In this document: piece by piece, positions 47,610 to 57,443 of the stretch | Layout of the letters: every line of letters begins with the position of its first letter | Position numbering within the stretch: position 1 is the first letter of the stretch | Assembly (NCBI RefSeq): GCF_003336225.1 | Contig: NZ_QPID01000010.1 | Location: 119,586-183,585 of the forward strand | DNA: 64,000 nucleotides | Source: Corallincola holothuriorum | Lineage (GTDB): Bacteria > Pseudomonadota > Gammaproteobacteria > Enterobacterales > Neiellaceae | Direction: 5' to 3' | The notes under the pieces: model-generated | What the model was told of the DNA's origin: nothing | What the model saw: the letters and a program-made list of their open reading frames with translations, nothing else | Database searches by the model: none | Made by a program: the position numbers and the translations under genes

Positions 47610-48497
47610 TCAACCAAGCGTGTCAGGTTTTTTTCTCAGACTGTCATAGGTGAATAGCGCCAGCCCTGCCCAAATAAAGCCAAAGGTAATTAATCGCTCG
47701 AGCTGCAGTACTTCGCCATACAGGCCAATGGCTAATAAAAACATACAGCTGGGCCCTATATATTGGAAAAAGCCGAGGGTTGATAATGGCATGCGTTTAG
47801 CCGCGGCGGCAAAGCAGAGTAACGGCAAGGTGGTGACCACGCCGGCGGATATCAACAGCGTGTTGAGGTAGGTGGTATTTGCCGATAGGTCACTGCTGGC
47901 AGAGTCGAGATTCGCCCAGTAAACGAGCGCTAGCGGCAGTAGCAGTGCGGTTTCTAGCAATAAGCCGGTGAGGGCATCTACGGGGATCTGTTTACGGATC
48001 AAGCCATAGAGGCAGAAGCTACTAGCAAGGGTTAATGCAACCCAGGGCAAGGTACCGAGTTGAAGTAGAGGGATGAGTACGCCAACCGCAGCCAATGCGA
48101 CGGCTCCCCACTGTAAAGGGCGCAAGCGCTCACCGAGGAATAACATGCCCACGACGACATTGAATAGTGGGTTGATGTAATAGCCCAGGCTGGCCTCCAG
48201 CATCATGTCGTGGGAGACCGCCCAGATGAAGAGACCCCAATTACCAGCGATTAGCACTGAGCTAAGGGTTAACAGAGCAAGGTATTTGGGCTGACGAAAC
48301 AGCTGTTGTACCTTATTCCAGCGCCCCGCTAGCAGGATCACTACCAGCAGCAATAGGAACGACCAAACCACACGATGGATCAGCACTTCAGGGGCGCTTA
48401 TGCCTGCTAACTGTTTGAAGTAAATAGGCGCAACGCCCCACATCAGATAGGCCGCTAAAGCGAAGAGGGTACCGTGACGAGCGATAGAGGTTGTCAT
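47610..48497 (-). CDS. rarD: RarD, EamA-family transporter
   Basis: Inner-membrane drug/metabolite transporter of 295 residues with ten membrane segments in two EamA repeats. GTLFALAAYLMWGVAPIYFKQL, EVLIHRVVWSF and GYYINPLFNVVVGMLFLGERL are typical for RarD. The true substrate is not known; the name comes from a chloramphenicol phenotype claimed in Pseudomonas. rarD, yigI and recQ are also neighbours in E. coli, where only pldA lies among them. Confidence 0.92.
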   Translation of the reverse strand: MTTSIARHGTLFALAAYLMWGVAPIYFKQLAGISAPEVLIHRVVWSFLLLLVVILLAGRWNKVQQLFRQPKYLALLTLSSVLIAGNWGLFIWAVSHDMMLEASLGYYINPLFNVVVGMLFLGERLRPLQWGAVALAAVGVLIPLLQLGTLPWVALTLASSFCLYGLIRKQIPVDALTGLLLETALLLPLALVYWANLDSASSDLSANTTYLNTLLISAGVVTTLPLLCFAAAAKRMPLSTLGFFQYIGPSCMFLLAIGLYGEVLQLERLITFGFIWAGLALFTYDSLRKKPDTLG

Positions 48498-48546
48498 TGC
48501 CGTTGTTCTGAAGGGTAACGCGGCGATAGTAGCAGAGAGAGATGGC

Positions 48547-48574
48547 GGGAGATAGCCTTGCTTAGCTACCTCCC
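48547..48574 (-). terminator. Hairpin after the chemoreceptor gene
   Basis: GGGAGATAGC (48547-48556) pairs with GCTACCTCCC (48565-48574) with one mismatch and an 8-base loop, 12 bases beyond the chemoreceptor stop. The T-tract is weak on the minus strand. Confidence 0.45.
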
Positions 48575-48586
48575 AGAGAGTCGGTC

Positions 48587-50080
48587 CTACAAGCTGAACT
48601 TACCTAGCTCCCCTTTCAAATCACTACTAAGCGCGAGTAATTTTTCACCGTGGCGATGGATCAGTTGGGCGTCGTCTTCGACCTGTTGTGACAGGCTGTG
48701 GATCGAGGTGACGTTGCGGTTGATATCTTCTGCCACTGAGCTTTGTTCTTCCGCAGCGGTGGCGATCTGGGTGTTCATATCGTTGATGCTGGTGATATTG
48801 AACTGGATCTGATCAAGCGACTGGCCGGCACTTTGTGACTGCTCTATGGTGTTATCGACAGCGGTGCGACTCAGTTGCATGGCGTCGTAAGCATTGTTGG
48901 CGGCGGATTGCAGCTGCTCGATGATCACTTCAATCTCTTGTGTGGATTGTTGCGTACGTTGTGCCAGGCTCCGAACTTCATCGGCAACGACGGCAAAGCC
49001 TCGACCTTGTTCCCCTGCCCGCGCAGCTTCGATCGCTGCGTTCAGTGCTAACAAGTTAGTTTGTTCGGCAATACTCTTAATCACTTCCAGCATTGAGCCG
49101 ATGTTGTCGCTGTTATCCCGTAACTGCGAAATTCGCTCCGCAGTTTCGCTCATATCATTGCCGAGCCCTTCAATCTGCTGAATAGTCTGGCCAACAATAC
49201 CGCCACCCTCCTCTGCCAACGCAGTGGTTTCACGGGTGCTGGCAGCGGTCTGATTAGCATGCTGGGCAACTTCATGGGTGCTGGCAGACATCTCGTTAAG
49301 TGCAGTTGCGACTTGCTCTGTCTCTTGCAATTGTTGGCCGGTAGCTTGGGTGGTGCCTTGCACTGTGCGGGTCATTTCGTTGGCGGCAGCGGATACCTCC
49401 TCTGCGGAGTGAACCACTGAGCTGAGCAGTTGATGCAGTTGTTCGATGAAACGGTCGAAGTTATTGGCCAACAAGCCGATCTCATCATCGCGATCGATGT
49501 GCAGTCGGCGGGTGAGGTCGCCGCCGCCCGCGGCTATTTCGCCCAAGGCATCTGTCACCTGCTGCACTGGCTGAACTACCAATGAGCGCAGCGTCATTAA
49601 GTTGGTGATCTGTAATGCGATTAACAGCACGATGACGATGACTAAATAGGTGAGCAACACGCCGGTGAGCTGTTCGTTGGCGCTGTCCTTGCGGTAGCTG
49701 ATCTCTAAGGTGCCGATCTTATCTTTGCCTTCCCACAGCAGATTGACGGTTTGCATGACGATATCGGCAGCTGCCGGCTCGTCACCGGCTTGGGTGACAT
49801 CACCTAAGGCTTTGCCTCGCTGGTCCACTGCCTTAATTTGATAGACAAAAGGATACTTGCTGAAAGTTTCCAGAATGGTTTTTATCTGATCCTTGTCGTA
49901 ACTGTAGACCGGCTCCTGCATCACCACGGATAAGGCTTCGCTGGTGTCTCGCATATTATTGTCGAGACGTTCCATGATGCCGCCACGGGCGACCATATAG
50001 CTGATCGTGAAGATTATCAGCATAACCACCAAGGATGCTGCCGAGAGCGCCACCATGGATTTTTTGGTAATAGAATTCAT
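48587..50080 (-). CDS. Methyl-accepting chemotaxis protein
   Basis: Membrane chemoreceptor of 497 residues: membrane segment 8-30, small periplasmic domain 31-139, second segment 140-160, HAMP about 161-216, and a cytoplasmic signalling coil with the hairpin tip [20 protein letters not shown] near 380. The periplasmic domain is only about 110 residues, small for direct binding of many ligands. The start at 50080 follows a GGAG; upstream in-frame codons overlap the neighbour. The adjacent gene encodes a periplasmic solute-binding protein 23 bases upstream, so the receptor may read its bound state. Confidence 0.93.
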   Translation of the reverse strand: MNSITKKSMVALSAASLVVMLIIFTISYMVARGGIMERLDNNMRDTSEALSVVMQEPVYSYDKDQIKTILETFSKYPFVYQIKAVDQRGKALGDVTQAGDEPAAADIVMQTVNLLWEGKDKIGTLEISYRKDSANEQLTGVLLTYLVIVIVLLIALQITNLMTLRSLVVQPVQQVTDALGEIAAGGGDLTRRLHIDRDDEIGLLANNFDRFIEQLHQLLSSVVHSAEEVSAAANEMTRTVQGTTQATGQQLQETEQVATALNEMSASTHEVAQHANQTAASTRETTALAEEGGGIVGQTIQQIEGLGNDMSETAERISQLRDNSDNIGSMLEVIKSIAEQTNLLALNAAIEAARAGEQGRGFAVVADEVRSLAQRTQQSTQEIEVIIEQLQSAANNAYDAMQLSRTAVDNTIEQSQSAGQSLDQIQFNITSINDMNTQIATAAEEQSSVAEDINRNVTSIHSLSQQVEDDAQLIHRHGEKLLALSSDLKGELGKFSL

Positions 50081-50103
50081 CGTCTTTTTGACTCCAGTGA
50101 GCG

Positions 50104-50949
50104 TTACAGGCTGTTGATATCCAACCAAAATTCTTTGCGATTAACCGGTGTTTTCGGATCCATTAGCGGGTTGGGCAGACGGATCACCGTACGTTGTTTG
50201 AGTTTACTCAGTTGCAGTGCCTCTTTAATCATCGGGTGGTTAAAGAACAGCTTGTCGTAACTGCCATCAGCGATCGCCGCTTCAAAGCCTTTGTAAATTA
50301 GATCGTGAAGTTTTTTATCGTCTTTATTGACGAAGAAGTACATGGCAAAGGGGTAGATCAATAGCACGTTGTCATCGACCTTAAGTCCCAACTCTTTGTT
50401 TCTCTGAACTTCGCCCCAAGGTTCGTTGACCGCTCTGGGGAAGTAATCAAAACGGCCACCTTCTAACATAGGAAACAGGTTGTGGTATTTGATGGTGGTT
50501 GCCACCGGAATATCATTTGCCTGCAAGATAAACGTGTCACCCCAAAATCGCCCTTGGCCAGCGGTTAACCTTTTTAGGTCGGCAAGATTCTTGATGGCGC
50601 TGAAACGCGCTTGATCGTTGCCGCGGATGATGAATATACGATGGCCGAGCAAGCCCTTAAGTACCGGGATACGCACCGGTGCCATTCTTTTTTCAAAATC
50701 GGGTGTGGTGCCTGCCCACATTACCGACATCTTACCGGCATCGATCATCTCCATCCCGCGGGCTTGGTTGACCGGCTCGCTCAAAGCCTGATATTTGGTG
50801 CCGGGTGCAGATTTGGAAAGCGCTAACTTTAAGATGTCGAGGAACAGTGCTTCGCTATCGCTGGCGACCGGGTTGTGGATCAGCGGGGCTGCATGCATGC
50901 TAAAGCTGAAACAGCATAGCGTGAAGAACAGGGTCAGGGTACGTCGCAC
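50104..50949 (-). CDS. Periplasmic solute-binding protein (family 3-like)
   Basis: Likely sensory or transport binding protein of 281 residues with a signal peptide (1-20). The fold resembles family 3 amino-acid binding proteins ([58 protein letters not shown], and a hinge at [15 protein letters not shown]). There are no ABC permease or ATPase genes nearby, but a chemoreceptor follows after 23 bases, so it probably serves signalling rather than uptake. The ligand is unknown. Confidence 0.85.
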   Translation of the reverse strand: MRRTLTLFFTLCCFSFSMHAAPLIHNPVASDSEALFLDILKLALSKSAPGTKYQALSEPVNQARGMEMIDAGKMSVMWAGTTPDFEKRMAPVRIPVLKGLLGHRIFIIRGNDQARFSAIKNLADLKRLTAGQGRFWGDTFILQANDIPVATTIKYHNLFPMLEGGRFDYFPRAVNEPWGEVQRNKELGLKVDDNVLLIYPFAMYFFVNKDDKKLHDLIYKGFEAAIADGSYDKLFFNHPMIKEALQLSKLKQRTVIRLPNPLMDPKTPVNRKEFWLDINSL

Positions 50950-51009
50950 GTGGGCATGCTCCAGATCGCAGTTAAAGTAACTCTAAATCTAGAACAGAAA
51001 ACATTATGC

Positions 51010-51038
51010 TGCCCATTCAGTTTGTTACTGAATGGGCA
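51010..51038 (-). terminator. 12-bp hairpin downstream of the beta-amylase gene
   Basis: TGCCCATTCAGT (51010-51021) and ACTGAATGGGCA (51027-51038) form a perfect 12-bp stem with a 5-base loop, 50 bases past the stop of the leftward beta-amylase gene and upstream of the solute-binding gene. A modest T-rich run (GTTTTCT) follows on the minus strand. Confidence 0.65.
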
Positions 51039-51088
51039 AACTGCGAACTTAACGGGCTAACTAAAAGTTGAGGTCGCAAAAAATGCGA

Positions 51089-53794
51089 TCATTGCGCTTT
51101 ATTGATCAGTCGGGTCAGCTCTTTCATCGGTGTGGGATGGTCATCAAACAGGTTTTGCATCCGCAACAGGGTGATCCCACCAAAACCAGGCTGACGGTCG
51201 AGTGCGCGGGCGATCTGCTGCCATCCCTGTTTGCCATAAAGCTCGCCAGCTAGGGCGTTCTCACCCATTAGGCTAATGCCTAGCTCGGCCGCCGCATCTG
51301 CCACCCAGTTAACCAGGTCTTCTGCACGAGAATAGCCTTCATAATCTTTATTGATCATCTCCAGGCAGGTGAAATGCAGAATAACTTTCTCCCGCAGATG
51401 AGAGGGCACCAACTGACCGAGCAGTTTGACATATTCACCACGATTGTGGGGGCCAAGCTCTGGATGAGGCGCGACTAAACCTGCCGTGATCTCAGCGACT
51501 CGGGGCATCGCCGGATCACTGATCTCCCAATGAATGCCTGGTACTTTGACTCCCAGTGGCACGTTCGCCATCGCGCCCTCACTGAATACGTCGTTGGCAC
51601 ATTCAAGAATGCCGCGTCCATGCTGAATCAGCTCTCCTTGATACCAAGTGAGGAATTCGCGGGCCCAGCTGGAGTAGAGATAGTTCTTCTGTTCAAACAG
51701 CGGATGTGGATCAGGAATGGCAACGCTGTCAAAGCTCTTGTGTTGGCCGTTGAAGGCGTAGTTAAGGGCTTTTACGGTTTTGAATTTTTGCTTCAGGTGA
51801 CTTTTCCAGCGTTGCTCGGCAAGACGGCTAAAGCATTGTAGTGTGCCGCGGTTGGGGTATTCACCCCAATCGTGGGCATTGTAGCTGGGGTAGCGAAGCT
51901 CACCAGCAGGGCCCAAGCTGACATTAATCTCATCAATCAGGTCGGCACGATCTTGGTAGTGATCACGAAAGGCCTGCATAAACTGCCGGTAGTAGGGCAC
52001 CACATATTCATCGGCCCAGAGCGATACATACTCCATCGATGTATCCCCCGTTTCACTGACATATTGCAGATCCCGCACCGACTCCAGTTCATCGTGGTTT
52101 TCGATTAATTTACCCCACAGCCACAGTGGAATGGTCTGCATGAAGTCATCATTAACGTTACCTCCCGCCTGATGAAATGACAGGATGGGTACCCAATGCA
52201 TCTCATTCGCTGCCAACACCTCGACCATGCGGTCATAGTAGGTCCAGTCGAATAGGCCCGGTTGGCGCCCCTCGATGAGTCCCCACCAAAGGTCAGTTGA
52301 TATGGCACTGACACCGATTTTCCGAAGTTGCCGGATCTCCCGTTCAAATTCGATCCAGTTCTCCTCTTGCAACATCATCAGCTGGTTACCCACTTTCAGA
52401 TGCAGTGGCCCCATCACCCGGAAGCTCTTACGTCCTAACTGTTGGCCGACTTTACCCATGCCATGTTTCATTCGGCCGAGTTGACGCAACCTGGCCGCAC
52501 CGGCTTGTTCGGTGTCTAACACCGAATCCAGATCCCGCAGCGCCCAACCGGCAACCCCGGTTTGCTGCAGGCTACGTTGCATCAGTTTGTCCCACGCCAA
52601 ATGGTCATCTAGTGCATTGGCCTGGCGGTTTTCCACATACAGTTGGATGCCTAGCTCACCGGCGCGCCCTACCCAGTCGCTCATTTGATAATGGGGCTGG
52701 GTGGATTCGACACCCGACAACAAGACGCAAAGTGAGTTTGCGTCGGAGTTCAGTTCTATCTTGCTTAAGGCATCAAACAAGCGGCTAAATAATGCGGTCT
52801 CATGATCCAGAGCGACCCCTGCTAAAGCCAAAGCGTGTTGATCAGCATGGTCGTTACTGGCGTTGAGTGACACTGGAACGCGCAAACCAAAACCACAAGA
52901 CCATTGCTCTGGCAGGGTTTGGCTGAGCGACGACAGGGTCTCTGCACTGAATGTAATTAGCTGTGATTGATACCAGCGGTAGAAATCGCTGATCGGCTTC
53001 GAGCTTCGTGTGTTGTCGGCGAGTAAGGTGTTGATCTGCTGCTGTATCTGCCCGAGTAAATCATTGGCAGTCAGAGCGTCATCTTCTACCTCCCAAGCAC
53101 GATACCAGGCCGCTTTTTCACCATACTGAGAGAGCATGGCCTGTTCAAAGCTGTCTACTGCGATGCCACTAAAAACGCCGAGCTGGTGTTGGTCGGCGGG
53201 TTCAATCAATGCATCTAAAATAGGGAAACGTACTTCGCCGTCAGGCCCGGCACCGAGCAAAATTTGCGGAATACATGATTGAAATTCGGCAGCATGATGA
53301 AAAAACGCTTTTAGCCACTGGCTGACATAAGGGGTGTAGAGCTCTCTCGCCCACAGGCTGGGAGCGGAAATTGTGTCATTACCCAGTTGGTCGACATATT
53401 TTAAGCTATCCTGTGGCCAGTCTGCGGGCTGTTCGTGCCCTAGCTTGCCCCAAAACCAGTCGGGTAACAGGTGGGGGGTTCCTGCTTCACTGACCCCAGA
53501 AGCACCGATATTAAATTCAGGGATCAGTTTCAGTTGTGCCTGACGGATCAATGAAAACAGGCTGAGATAGCCTTGCCAACGTTGCGCCTGCTCGACATTG
53601 TCAGGGTGAAATGGCGCCACAGTACGCCAGCTGATCGGCACGATAATGCCATCAACGCCATTTTTTTTCGCCGCCGCAAACTTCGTTACCAGCGCCTGAC
53701 GGTAGGCGGGTTGGTCCGGTAAGCTGTTGATTATGCGATGAAGAGAAGCAGGGGCATGGACCCATATCTGGGCAGGCTGATGCAATGGATTCAT
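51089..53794 (-). CDS. Tandem-domain beta-amylase-like glycoside hydrolase (GH14)
   Basis: The product, 901 residues, is about twice the length of a beta-amylase. The C-terminal half (about 455-900) is a clear GH14 barrel: DLWWGLIEG (501-509), SFHQAGGNVNDD (539-550), SLGPAGELRYPSY with catalytic Glu632, GIHWEI (753-758), HFTCLEM with Glu812, GENAL (844-848) and LRMQNLF. The N-terminal half (about 1-450) has matching but altered landmarks in the same order: GVDGIIVPISW (46-56), LLGAGPDGEVRFP with Glu187, LLSGVES with Glu363, and LGIQLYVENRQA (382-393) against LGISLMGENALA. There is no signal peptide, so it is cytoplasmic and may act on stored alpha-glucan. The start at 53794 is set by AGGAG; the ATG at 53806 touches that site. 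No starch-binding domain is seen. Confidence 0.88.
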   Translation of the reverse strand: MNPLHQPAQIWVHAPASLHRIINSLPDQPAYRQALVTKFAAAKKNGVDGIIVPISWRTVAPFHPDNVEQAQRWQGYLSLFSLIRQAQLKLIPEFNIGASGVSEAGTPHLLPDWFWGKLGHEQPADWPQDSLKYVDQLGNDTISAPSLWARELYTPYVSQWLKAFFHHAAEFQSCIPQILLGAGPDGEVRFPILDALIEPADQHQLGVFSGIAVDSFEQAMLSQYGEKAAWYRAWEVEDDALTANDLLGQIQQQINTLLADNTRSSKPISDFYRWYQSQLITFSAETLSSLSQTLPEQWSCGFGLRVPVSLNASNDHADQHALALAGVALDHETALFSRLFDALSKIELNSDANSLCVLLSGVESTQPHYQMSDWVGRAGELGIQLYVENRQANALDDHLAWDKLMQRSLQQTGVAGWALRDLDSVLDTEQAGAARLRQLGRMKHGMGKVGQQLGRKSFRVMGPLHLKVGNQLMMLQEENWIEFEREIRQLRKIGVSAISTDLWWGLIEGRQPGLFDWTYYDRMVEVLAANEMHWVPILSFHQAGGNVNDDFMQTIPLWLWGKLIENHDELESVRDLQYVSETGDTSMEYVSLWADEYVVPYYRQFMQAFRDHYQDRADLIDEINVSLGPAGELRYPSYNAHDWGEYPNRGTLQCFSRLAEQRWKSHLKQKFKTVKALNYAFNGQHKSFDSVAIPDPHPLFEQKNYLYSSWAREFLTWYQGELIQHGRGILECANDVFSEGAMANVPLGVKVPGIHWEISDPAMPRVAEITAGLVAPHPELGPHNRGEYVKLLGQLVPSHLREKVILHFTCLEMINKDYEGYSRAEDLVNWVADAAAELGISLMGENALAGELYGKQGWQQIARALDRQPGFGGITLLRMQNLFDDHPTPMKELTRLINKAQ

Positions 53795-53926
53795 AGCGCG
53801 TTTCATCTCCTATAGGTGCTGCAAGTAGCCAACTTAACAGGGTGATAGTTGGCTGTTTTTATGTCCCGAATGGTTCATCCTTCTGGACATGGTGCAGTAC
53901 TGAAATGCGGTTATTTGCTGAAGCAG

Positions 53927-53932
53927 ACTATA
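53927..53932 (-). promoter_or_regulatory. Candidate -10 of the beta-amylase promoter
   Basis: On the minus strand this reads TATAGT. The start point would lie near 53919-53920, which puts the centre of the CRP site at about -71, a standard class I position. The -35 region is weak (AATTGC or TTGCGT at 17 to 15-base spacing), as expected for an activator-dependent promoter. Confidence 0.45.
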
Positions 53933-53947
53933 GAGGTCGGATAACGG

Positions 53948-53960
53948 ACGCAATTTGCGT
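53948..53960. promoter_or_regulatory. Candidate operator palindrome at the beta-amylase -35 region
   Basis: ACGCAA and TTGCGT arms around a single central base form a 13-base palindrome. It overlaps the -35 position between the CRP site and the -10, a place where a repressor would block transcription. No matching repressor gene is adjacent. Confidence 0.4.
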
Positions 53961-53982
53961 TAGAACAAACTCGATGTCGATA

Positions 53983-53998
53983 TGTGAACTGGCTCACA
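53983..53998. promoter_or_regulatory. CRP (cAMP receptor protein) binding site
   Basis: TGTGA-N6-TCACA, a perfect match to both half-sites of the CRP consensus (53983-53987 and 53994-53998), with a further A/T-rich flank. It lies between the 3' end of the leftward thioesterase gene and the leftward beta-amylase gene, so the only likely target is the beta-amylase, whose start codon is about 190 bases downstream. This implies activation by cAMP-CRP when preferred carbon is scarce. Confidence 0.75.
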
Positions 53999-54071
53999 AG
54001 TTATAGCGTAGAAAGGGGAACGTGTTACAGGCGCGGTGGGACCTTAGCCTGCTGACTGAACGATAAATATG

Positions 54072-54566
54072 CTACCCCATCATGTATGCGCCGGTGCCAA
54101 AAGCTATCTGGCTACCTTTTTCATTGTGTAGCTCCATTCGACAGACGCTGACTCGACTGCCAGAACGTATCACTTCGGCGCTGGCGACAAAGTGCTCACC
54201 GCGACCAGGACGCAGGTAATCCACCCGCATATCTATGGTACCCATTTTGGCGAGCTTCTTATTCAGCAGTGCTTGATCCATCGTGTCTGATTTCTCGAGA
54301 AAGTTAGCGATGGCAATCAAGCCTCCCGCTACATCCAATACTGAAGCAGTGACACCGCCGTGGAGAATGCGTTGTATTGGATTGCCGATCAGCCCCTCAT
54401 GCATAGCGAAATGCACCTCCACTTTGTCGCAAGTGAAGTAAGGGATGGAAAGCCCCAAGCTGCGATTAAACGGCATTTGATCAGTAAACAGGTGGGCAAT
54501 GGCGGCCAGCTTGGGTGGCAAGTCAGGTGCTACGCGTGTCTGTTGCGGAGTGTGTTGGTCAGCCAT
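54072..54566 (-). CDS. yigI: YigI-like hotdog thioesterase
   Basis: Hotdog-fold acyl-CoA thioesterase of the PaaI/YigI type, 164 residues from the ATG at 54566. IQRILHGGVTASVLDVAGGLIAIA holds the conserved His-Gly-Gly and the Asp of the active site; MGTIDMRVDYLRPGRGEHFVASAEVIRSGSRVSVC is typical of the fold. The frame continues upstream to 54641, giving 189 residues; neither start has a strong ribosome site. It is divergent from recQ. In E. coli yigI lies between rarD and pldA-recQ. Confidence 0.85.
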   Translation of the reverse strand: MADQHTPQQTRVAPDLPPKLAAIAHLFTDQMPFNRSLGLSIPYFTCDKVEVHFAMHEGLIGNPIQRILHGGVTASVLDVAGGLIAIANFLEKSDTMDQALLNKKLAKMGTIDMRVDYLRPGRGEHFVASAEVIRSGSRVSVCRMELHNEKGSQIAFGTGAYMMG

Positions 54567-54800
54567 GATAACAACCGGTGGTTTAGAGTAATTATTCAAT
54601 TGTTGGTCTGATTTGTCTGTGGCGCAACTTTTCGATGTCATTTTTTAGTGATAACGCACTGTTCAAAAAGAGAGTTTATTAACGCCAGTCGGTGCCGGTG
54701 TGATAAACGCCCGATGCCTCAAGACAAAGTGCGCTGCGGCAAGTAAACTAGCCTGCCTGTTCGCCAAACCGGTGACCAATAGAAGAGCGCCCCTTAGTCA

Positions 54801-56663
54801 ATGAATCCTGGTTCTGCCGTTCCATCTGCTGCGATAGCCGTCGACTCAAGTCGACTGGAACAGAGTGATCCCTTGTTGCAGAGGGCGTTAGCCACGCTGA
54901 ACAGTGTGTTTGGCTACGACAGTTTTCGTCCCGGACAATCCGAGGTGGTCAGTGCCCTAGCTGCTGGTGCCGATGCCATGGTGATCATGCCGACAGGGGC
55001 GGGAAAGTCGCTCTGTTATCAGATCCCCGCGCTGGTGCGTGATGGCTTGACGGTGGTGGTTTCTCCGCTGATCGCTTTGATGAAAGATCAGGTGGATCAA
55101 TTGGTCAGTAATGGCGTTAGCGCGGCTTACCTGAACTCGACCCTTAGCCGAGAACAACAGATAAAAACATTGTCGGCATTAGCCCACGGTGAATTGAAGT
55201 TGCTTTATGTCGCGCCGGAACGCCTGCTACAGGCCAATTTTCTGGAGCGCTTGCGGCAAGTGAACTTGTCGATGTTCGCCATTGATGAAGCCCACTGTGT
55301 GAGTCAGTGGGGGCATGATTTCCGTCCTGAGTACGCAGCCTTGGGGCAGCTTAAGCAGCTTTTTCCCCATGTGCCTGTCGCGGCGTTGACCGCTACGGCG
55401 GATCATGCGACCCGCGTTGATATTATCGGTCAGTTGGCACTGCAGCAGCCGTTTTTGTTTCTTGGTAGCTTTGACCGACCAAATATTCGTTATAACCAGA
55501 TTGAAAAATATAAACCGTTCGACCAGCTCAGCGACTATTTACATGGCCGCAAAGGCCAGAGCGGCATTATCTATTGCACCAGTCGTAAGCGGGTGGAAGA
55601 GATCGCCGAGCGTTTAAAGGCCAAGGGAGTGGATGCCGATGCCTATCATGCCGGCATCGATATCAAGCTACGTAATCGGGTACAGGAGCGTTTTGTTAAA
55701 GACGAGCTGGCGATTGTCGTAGCGACGGTAGCGTTTGGCATGGGTATCGACAAGCCGAACGTGCGTTTCGTTGTGCACTACGATATCCCGAAGAATATTG
55801 AATCCTATTATCAAGAGACCGGGCGTGCCGGGCGGGACGGTTTACCTGCCGAAGCTCTGTTGCTTTATGATCCTGCGGATATCAGTCGAGTGCGGCGCTT
55901 GCTGGAGAACATCGAAAACCCGCGCCAACAGCAGGTAGAGCAGCATAAACTTAATGCGATGGCCTCTTTCTCTGAGGCGCAAACCTGTCGTCGCCAGGTA
56001 TTGCTGCATTACTTTGGTGAGCAGCGTAAGCAGAGCTGCGGTAACTGCGATATCTGTTTGGATCCCCCCAAACGCTATAGCGGTACTGTCGATGCACAGA
56101 AAGTACTCTCTTGTATCTATCGGATGGGTCAGCGCTTTGGCGCCGGTTATCTGGTGGAAGTGCTGCGCGGTGCTGACAACGCACGCGTCAAAGAGTACGG
56201 CCACAACAAACTATCCACCTGGGGCATAGGCAAAGATCAGCCGCCGGAACATTGGCTTAGCGTTGTTCGTCAGTTGGTGCACCTAGGCTTGCTGGTGCAG
56301 GACATCACGCAAAGCTCGATTTTGCGTTTGACCGAAGCCGCGCGTCCCGTACTCAAAGGGGAACAGGCGCTGGAGCTGGCGGTGCCACGGGTTAAACTGG
56401 CTAGTCAAAAGCGGCAAATTGAGTTGGAGGGAGATGACCGCCGACTGTTTGCCCGCCTCCGTGGCTTGCGTAAAAAGCTGGCTGAAGATGAAGGTGTGCC
56501 ACCTTATGTCGTATTCAATGACGCCACTCTGCTACAGATGGCGCAGGAAAAGCCAACTCGCGAAGTGGAACTGTTGCAGATCAGCGGCGTCGGTGAGCGA
56601 AAATTGTCGCGCTTCGGCGATCCGTTTCTGGAAGTGATTTGTGACCACCTGCTGGGGCGCTGA
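54801..56663 (+). CDS. recQ: ATP-dependent DNA helicase RecQ
   Basis: SF2 3'-5' helicase for recombination and fork repair. The protein is 620 residues. Helicase core: [57 protein letters not shown] and [15 protein letters not shown]. The zinc-binding part follows ([13 protein letters not shown] ... [11 protein letters not shown]), then a winged helix and the HRDC domain (about 535-615, [15 protein letters not shown]). All expected domains are intact. Confidence 0.97.
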   Translation: MNPGSAVPSAAIAVDSSRLEQSDPLLQRALATLNSVFGYDSFRPGQSEVVSALAAGADAMVIMPTGAGKSLCYQIPALVRDGLTVVVSPLIALMKDQVDQLVSNGVSAAYLNSTLSREQQIKTLSALAHGELKLLYVAPERLLQANFLERLRQVNLSMFAIDEAHCVSQWGHDFRPEYAALGQLKQLFPHVPVAALTATADHATRVDIIGQLALQQPFLFLGSFDRPNIRYNQIEKYKPFDQLSDYLHGRKGQSGIIYCTSRKRVEEIAERLKAKGVDADAYHAGIDIKLRNRVQERFVKDELAIVVATVAFGMGIDKPNVRFVVHYDIPKNIESYYQETGRAGRDGLPAEALLLYDPADISRVRRLLENIENPRQQQVEQHKLNAMASFSEAQTCRRQVLLHYFGEQRKQSCGNCDICLDPPKRYSGTVDAQKVLSCIYRMGQRFGAGYLVEVLRGADNARVKEYGHNKLSTWGIGKDQPPEHWLSVVRQLVHLGLLVQDITQSSILRLTEAARPVLKGEQALELAVPRVKLASQKRQIELEGDDRRLFARLRGLRKKLAEDEGVPPYVVFNDATLLQMAQEKPTREVELLQISGVGERKLSRFGDPFLEVICDHLLGR

Positions 56664-56819
56664 ACAACAACTTGATTCTTGATCTTTATTGCCGTAGCTC
56701 TACAAATCGTTAATACCGCAAGCTTTCTGCCTGATAGCTTAGAAATAGCCTTAAGTTACCATTATGTTAATATCCTTTGAGTAGGCACTGTCTGTTTTGT
56801 AACATCAAGGAATATGTAA

Positions 56820-57380
56820 ATGTCTAAGCAACTGAAAAGTGCATTGGCTTGCGTGCTATTTTTCGCAATGTCATTTTCTGGGCAAGCGCTTGAAAAGACG
56901 ACTTCGTTTTATGTTGGTGTCGATGATGCGACTGTTGAAGCTGTTGGAGAGGCAATTATCTATTCGTTGAACTACCGAGGTTGGGTAGTTGATAACAGAG
57001 ATGACCCTCGCATATTGTCTCATTTGTATAAGCGTGGGACGGAAGCTGATCTCATTATTGATTATACCGAGCGCAAGGTCACCATCAAAACAACAGCCTT
57101 TCGTTTACAACAGTCAACAGACCCTATGACGATCGGGCAAGTGACACGGAATGATTATTATCCTCGCGGCTGGATCAGCAATATAAAAAAAGATGTCATA
57201 AGAGTGTTACCGCGTATTTCGGCTGAATTGGCGAAAAAGAAAGAAGCTGAAGTGGTAGTCGTTGTGGACATCAAAGAAGAGCTTGATGAGCTTAAAAAGC
57301 TATTCGAACAAGGGCTCATCACCAAAGAAGTTTACGACCAGATGCAGCTCAAGCTGCTTGAAAAGCGGAATGTGCTTTAG
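56820..57380 (+). CDS. Exported protein with C-terminal SHOCT-like motif
   Basis: Unknown function. The product is 186 residues: signal peptide (1-23), a central alpha/beta region (about 28-130) with a TRNDYYPRGWISNIKKDV stretch, a charged valine-rich linker, and a C-terminal IKEELDELKKLFEQGLITK region (about 149-181), the SHOCT pattern of a short helix pair that often mediates oligomerisation. It is followed after 63 bases by an outer-membrane protein gene. AAGGA lies before the ATG. Confidence 0.75.
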   Translation: MSKQLKSALACVLFFAMSFSGQALEKTTSFYVGVDDATVEAVGEAIIYSLNYRGWVVDNRDDPRILSHLYKRGTEADLIIDYTERKVTIKTTAFRLQQSTDPMTIGQVTRNDYYPRGWISNIKKDVIRVLPRISAELAKKKEAEVVVVVDIKEELDELKKLFEQGLITKEVYDQMQLKLLEKRNVL

Positions 57381-57443
57381 AGGCCGTTCGTTTTTATCAA
57401 TCAGTAGATATTGGATTGAGAAAATTGTTATGGAGGATCGGTT

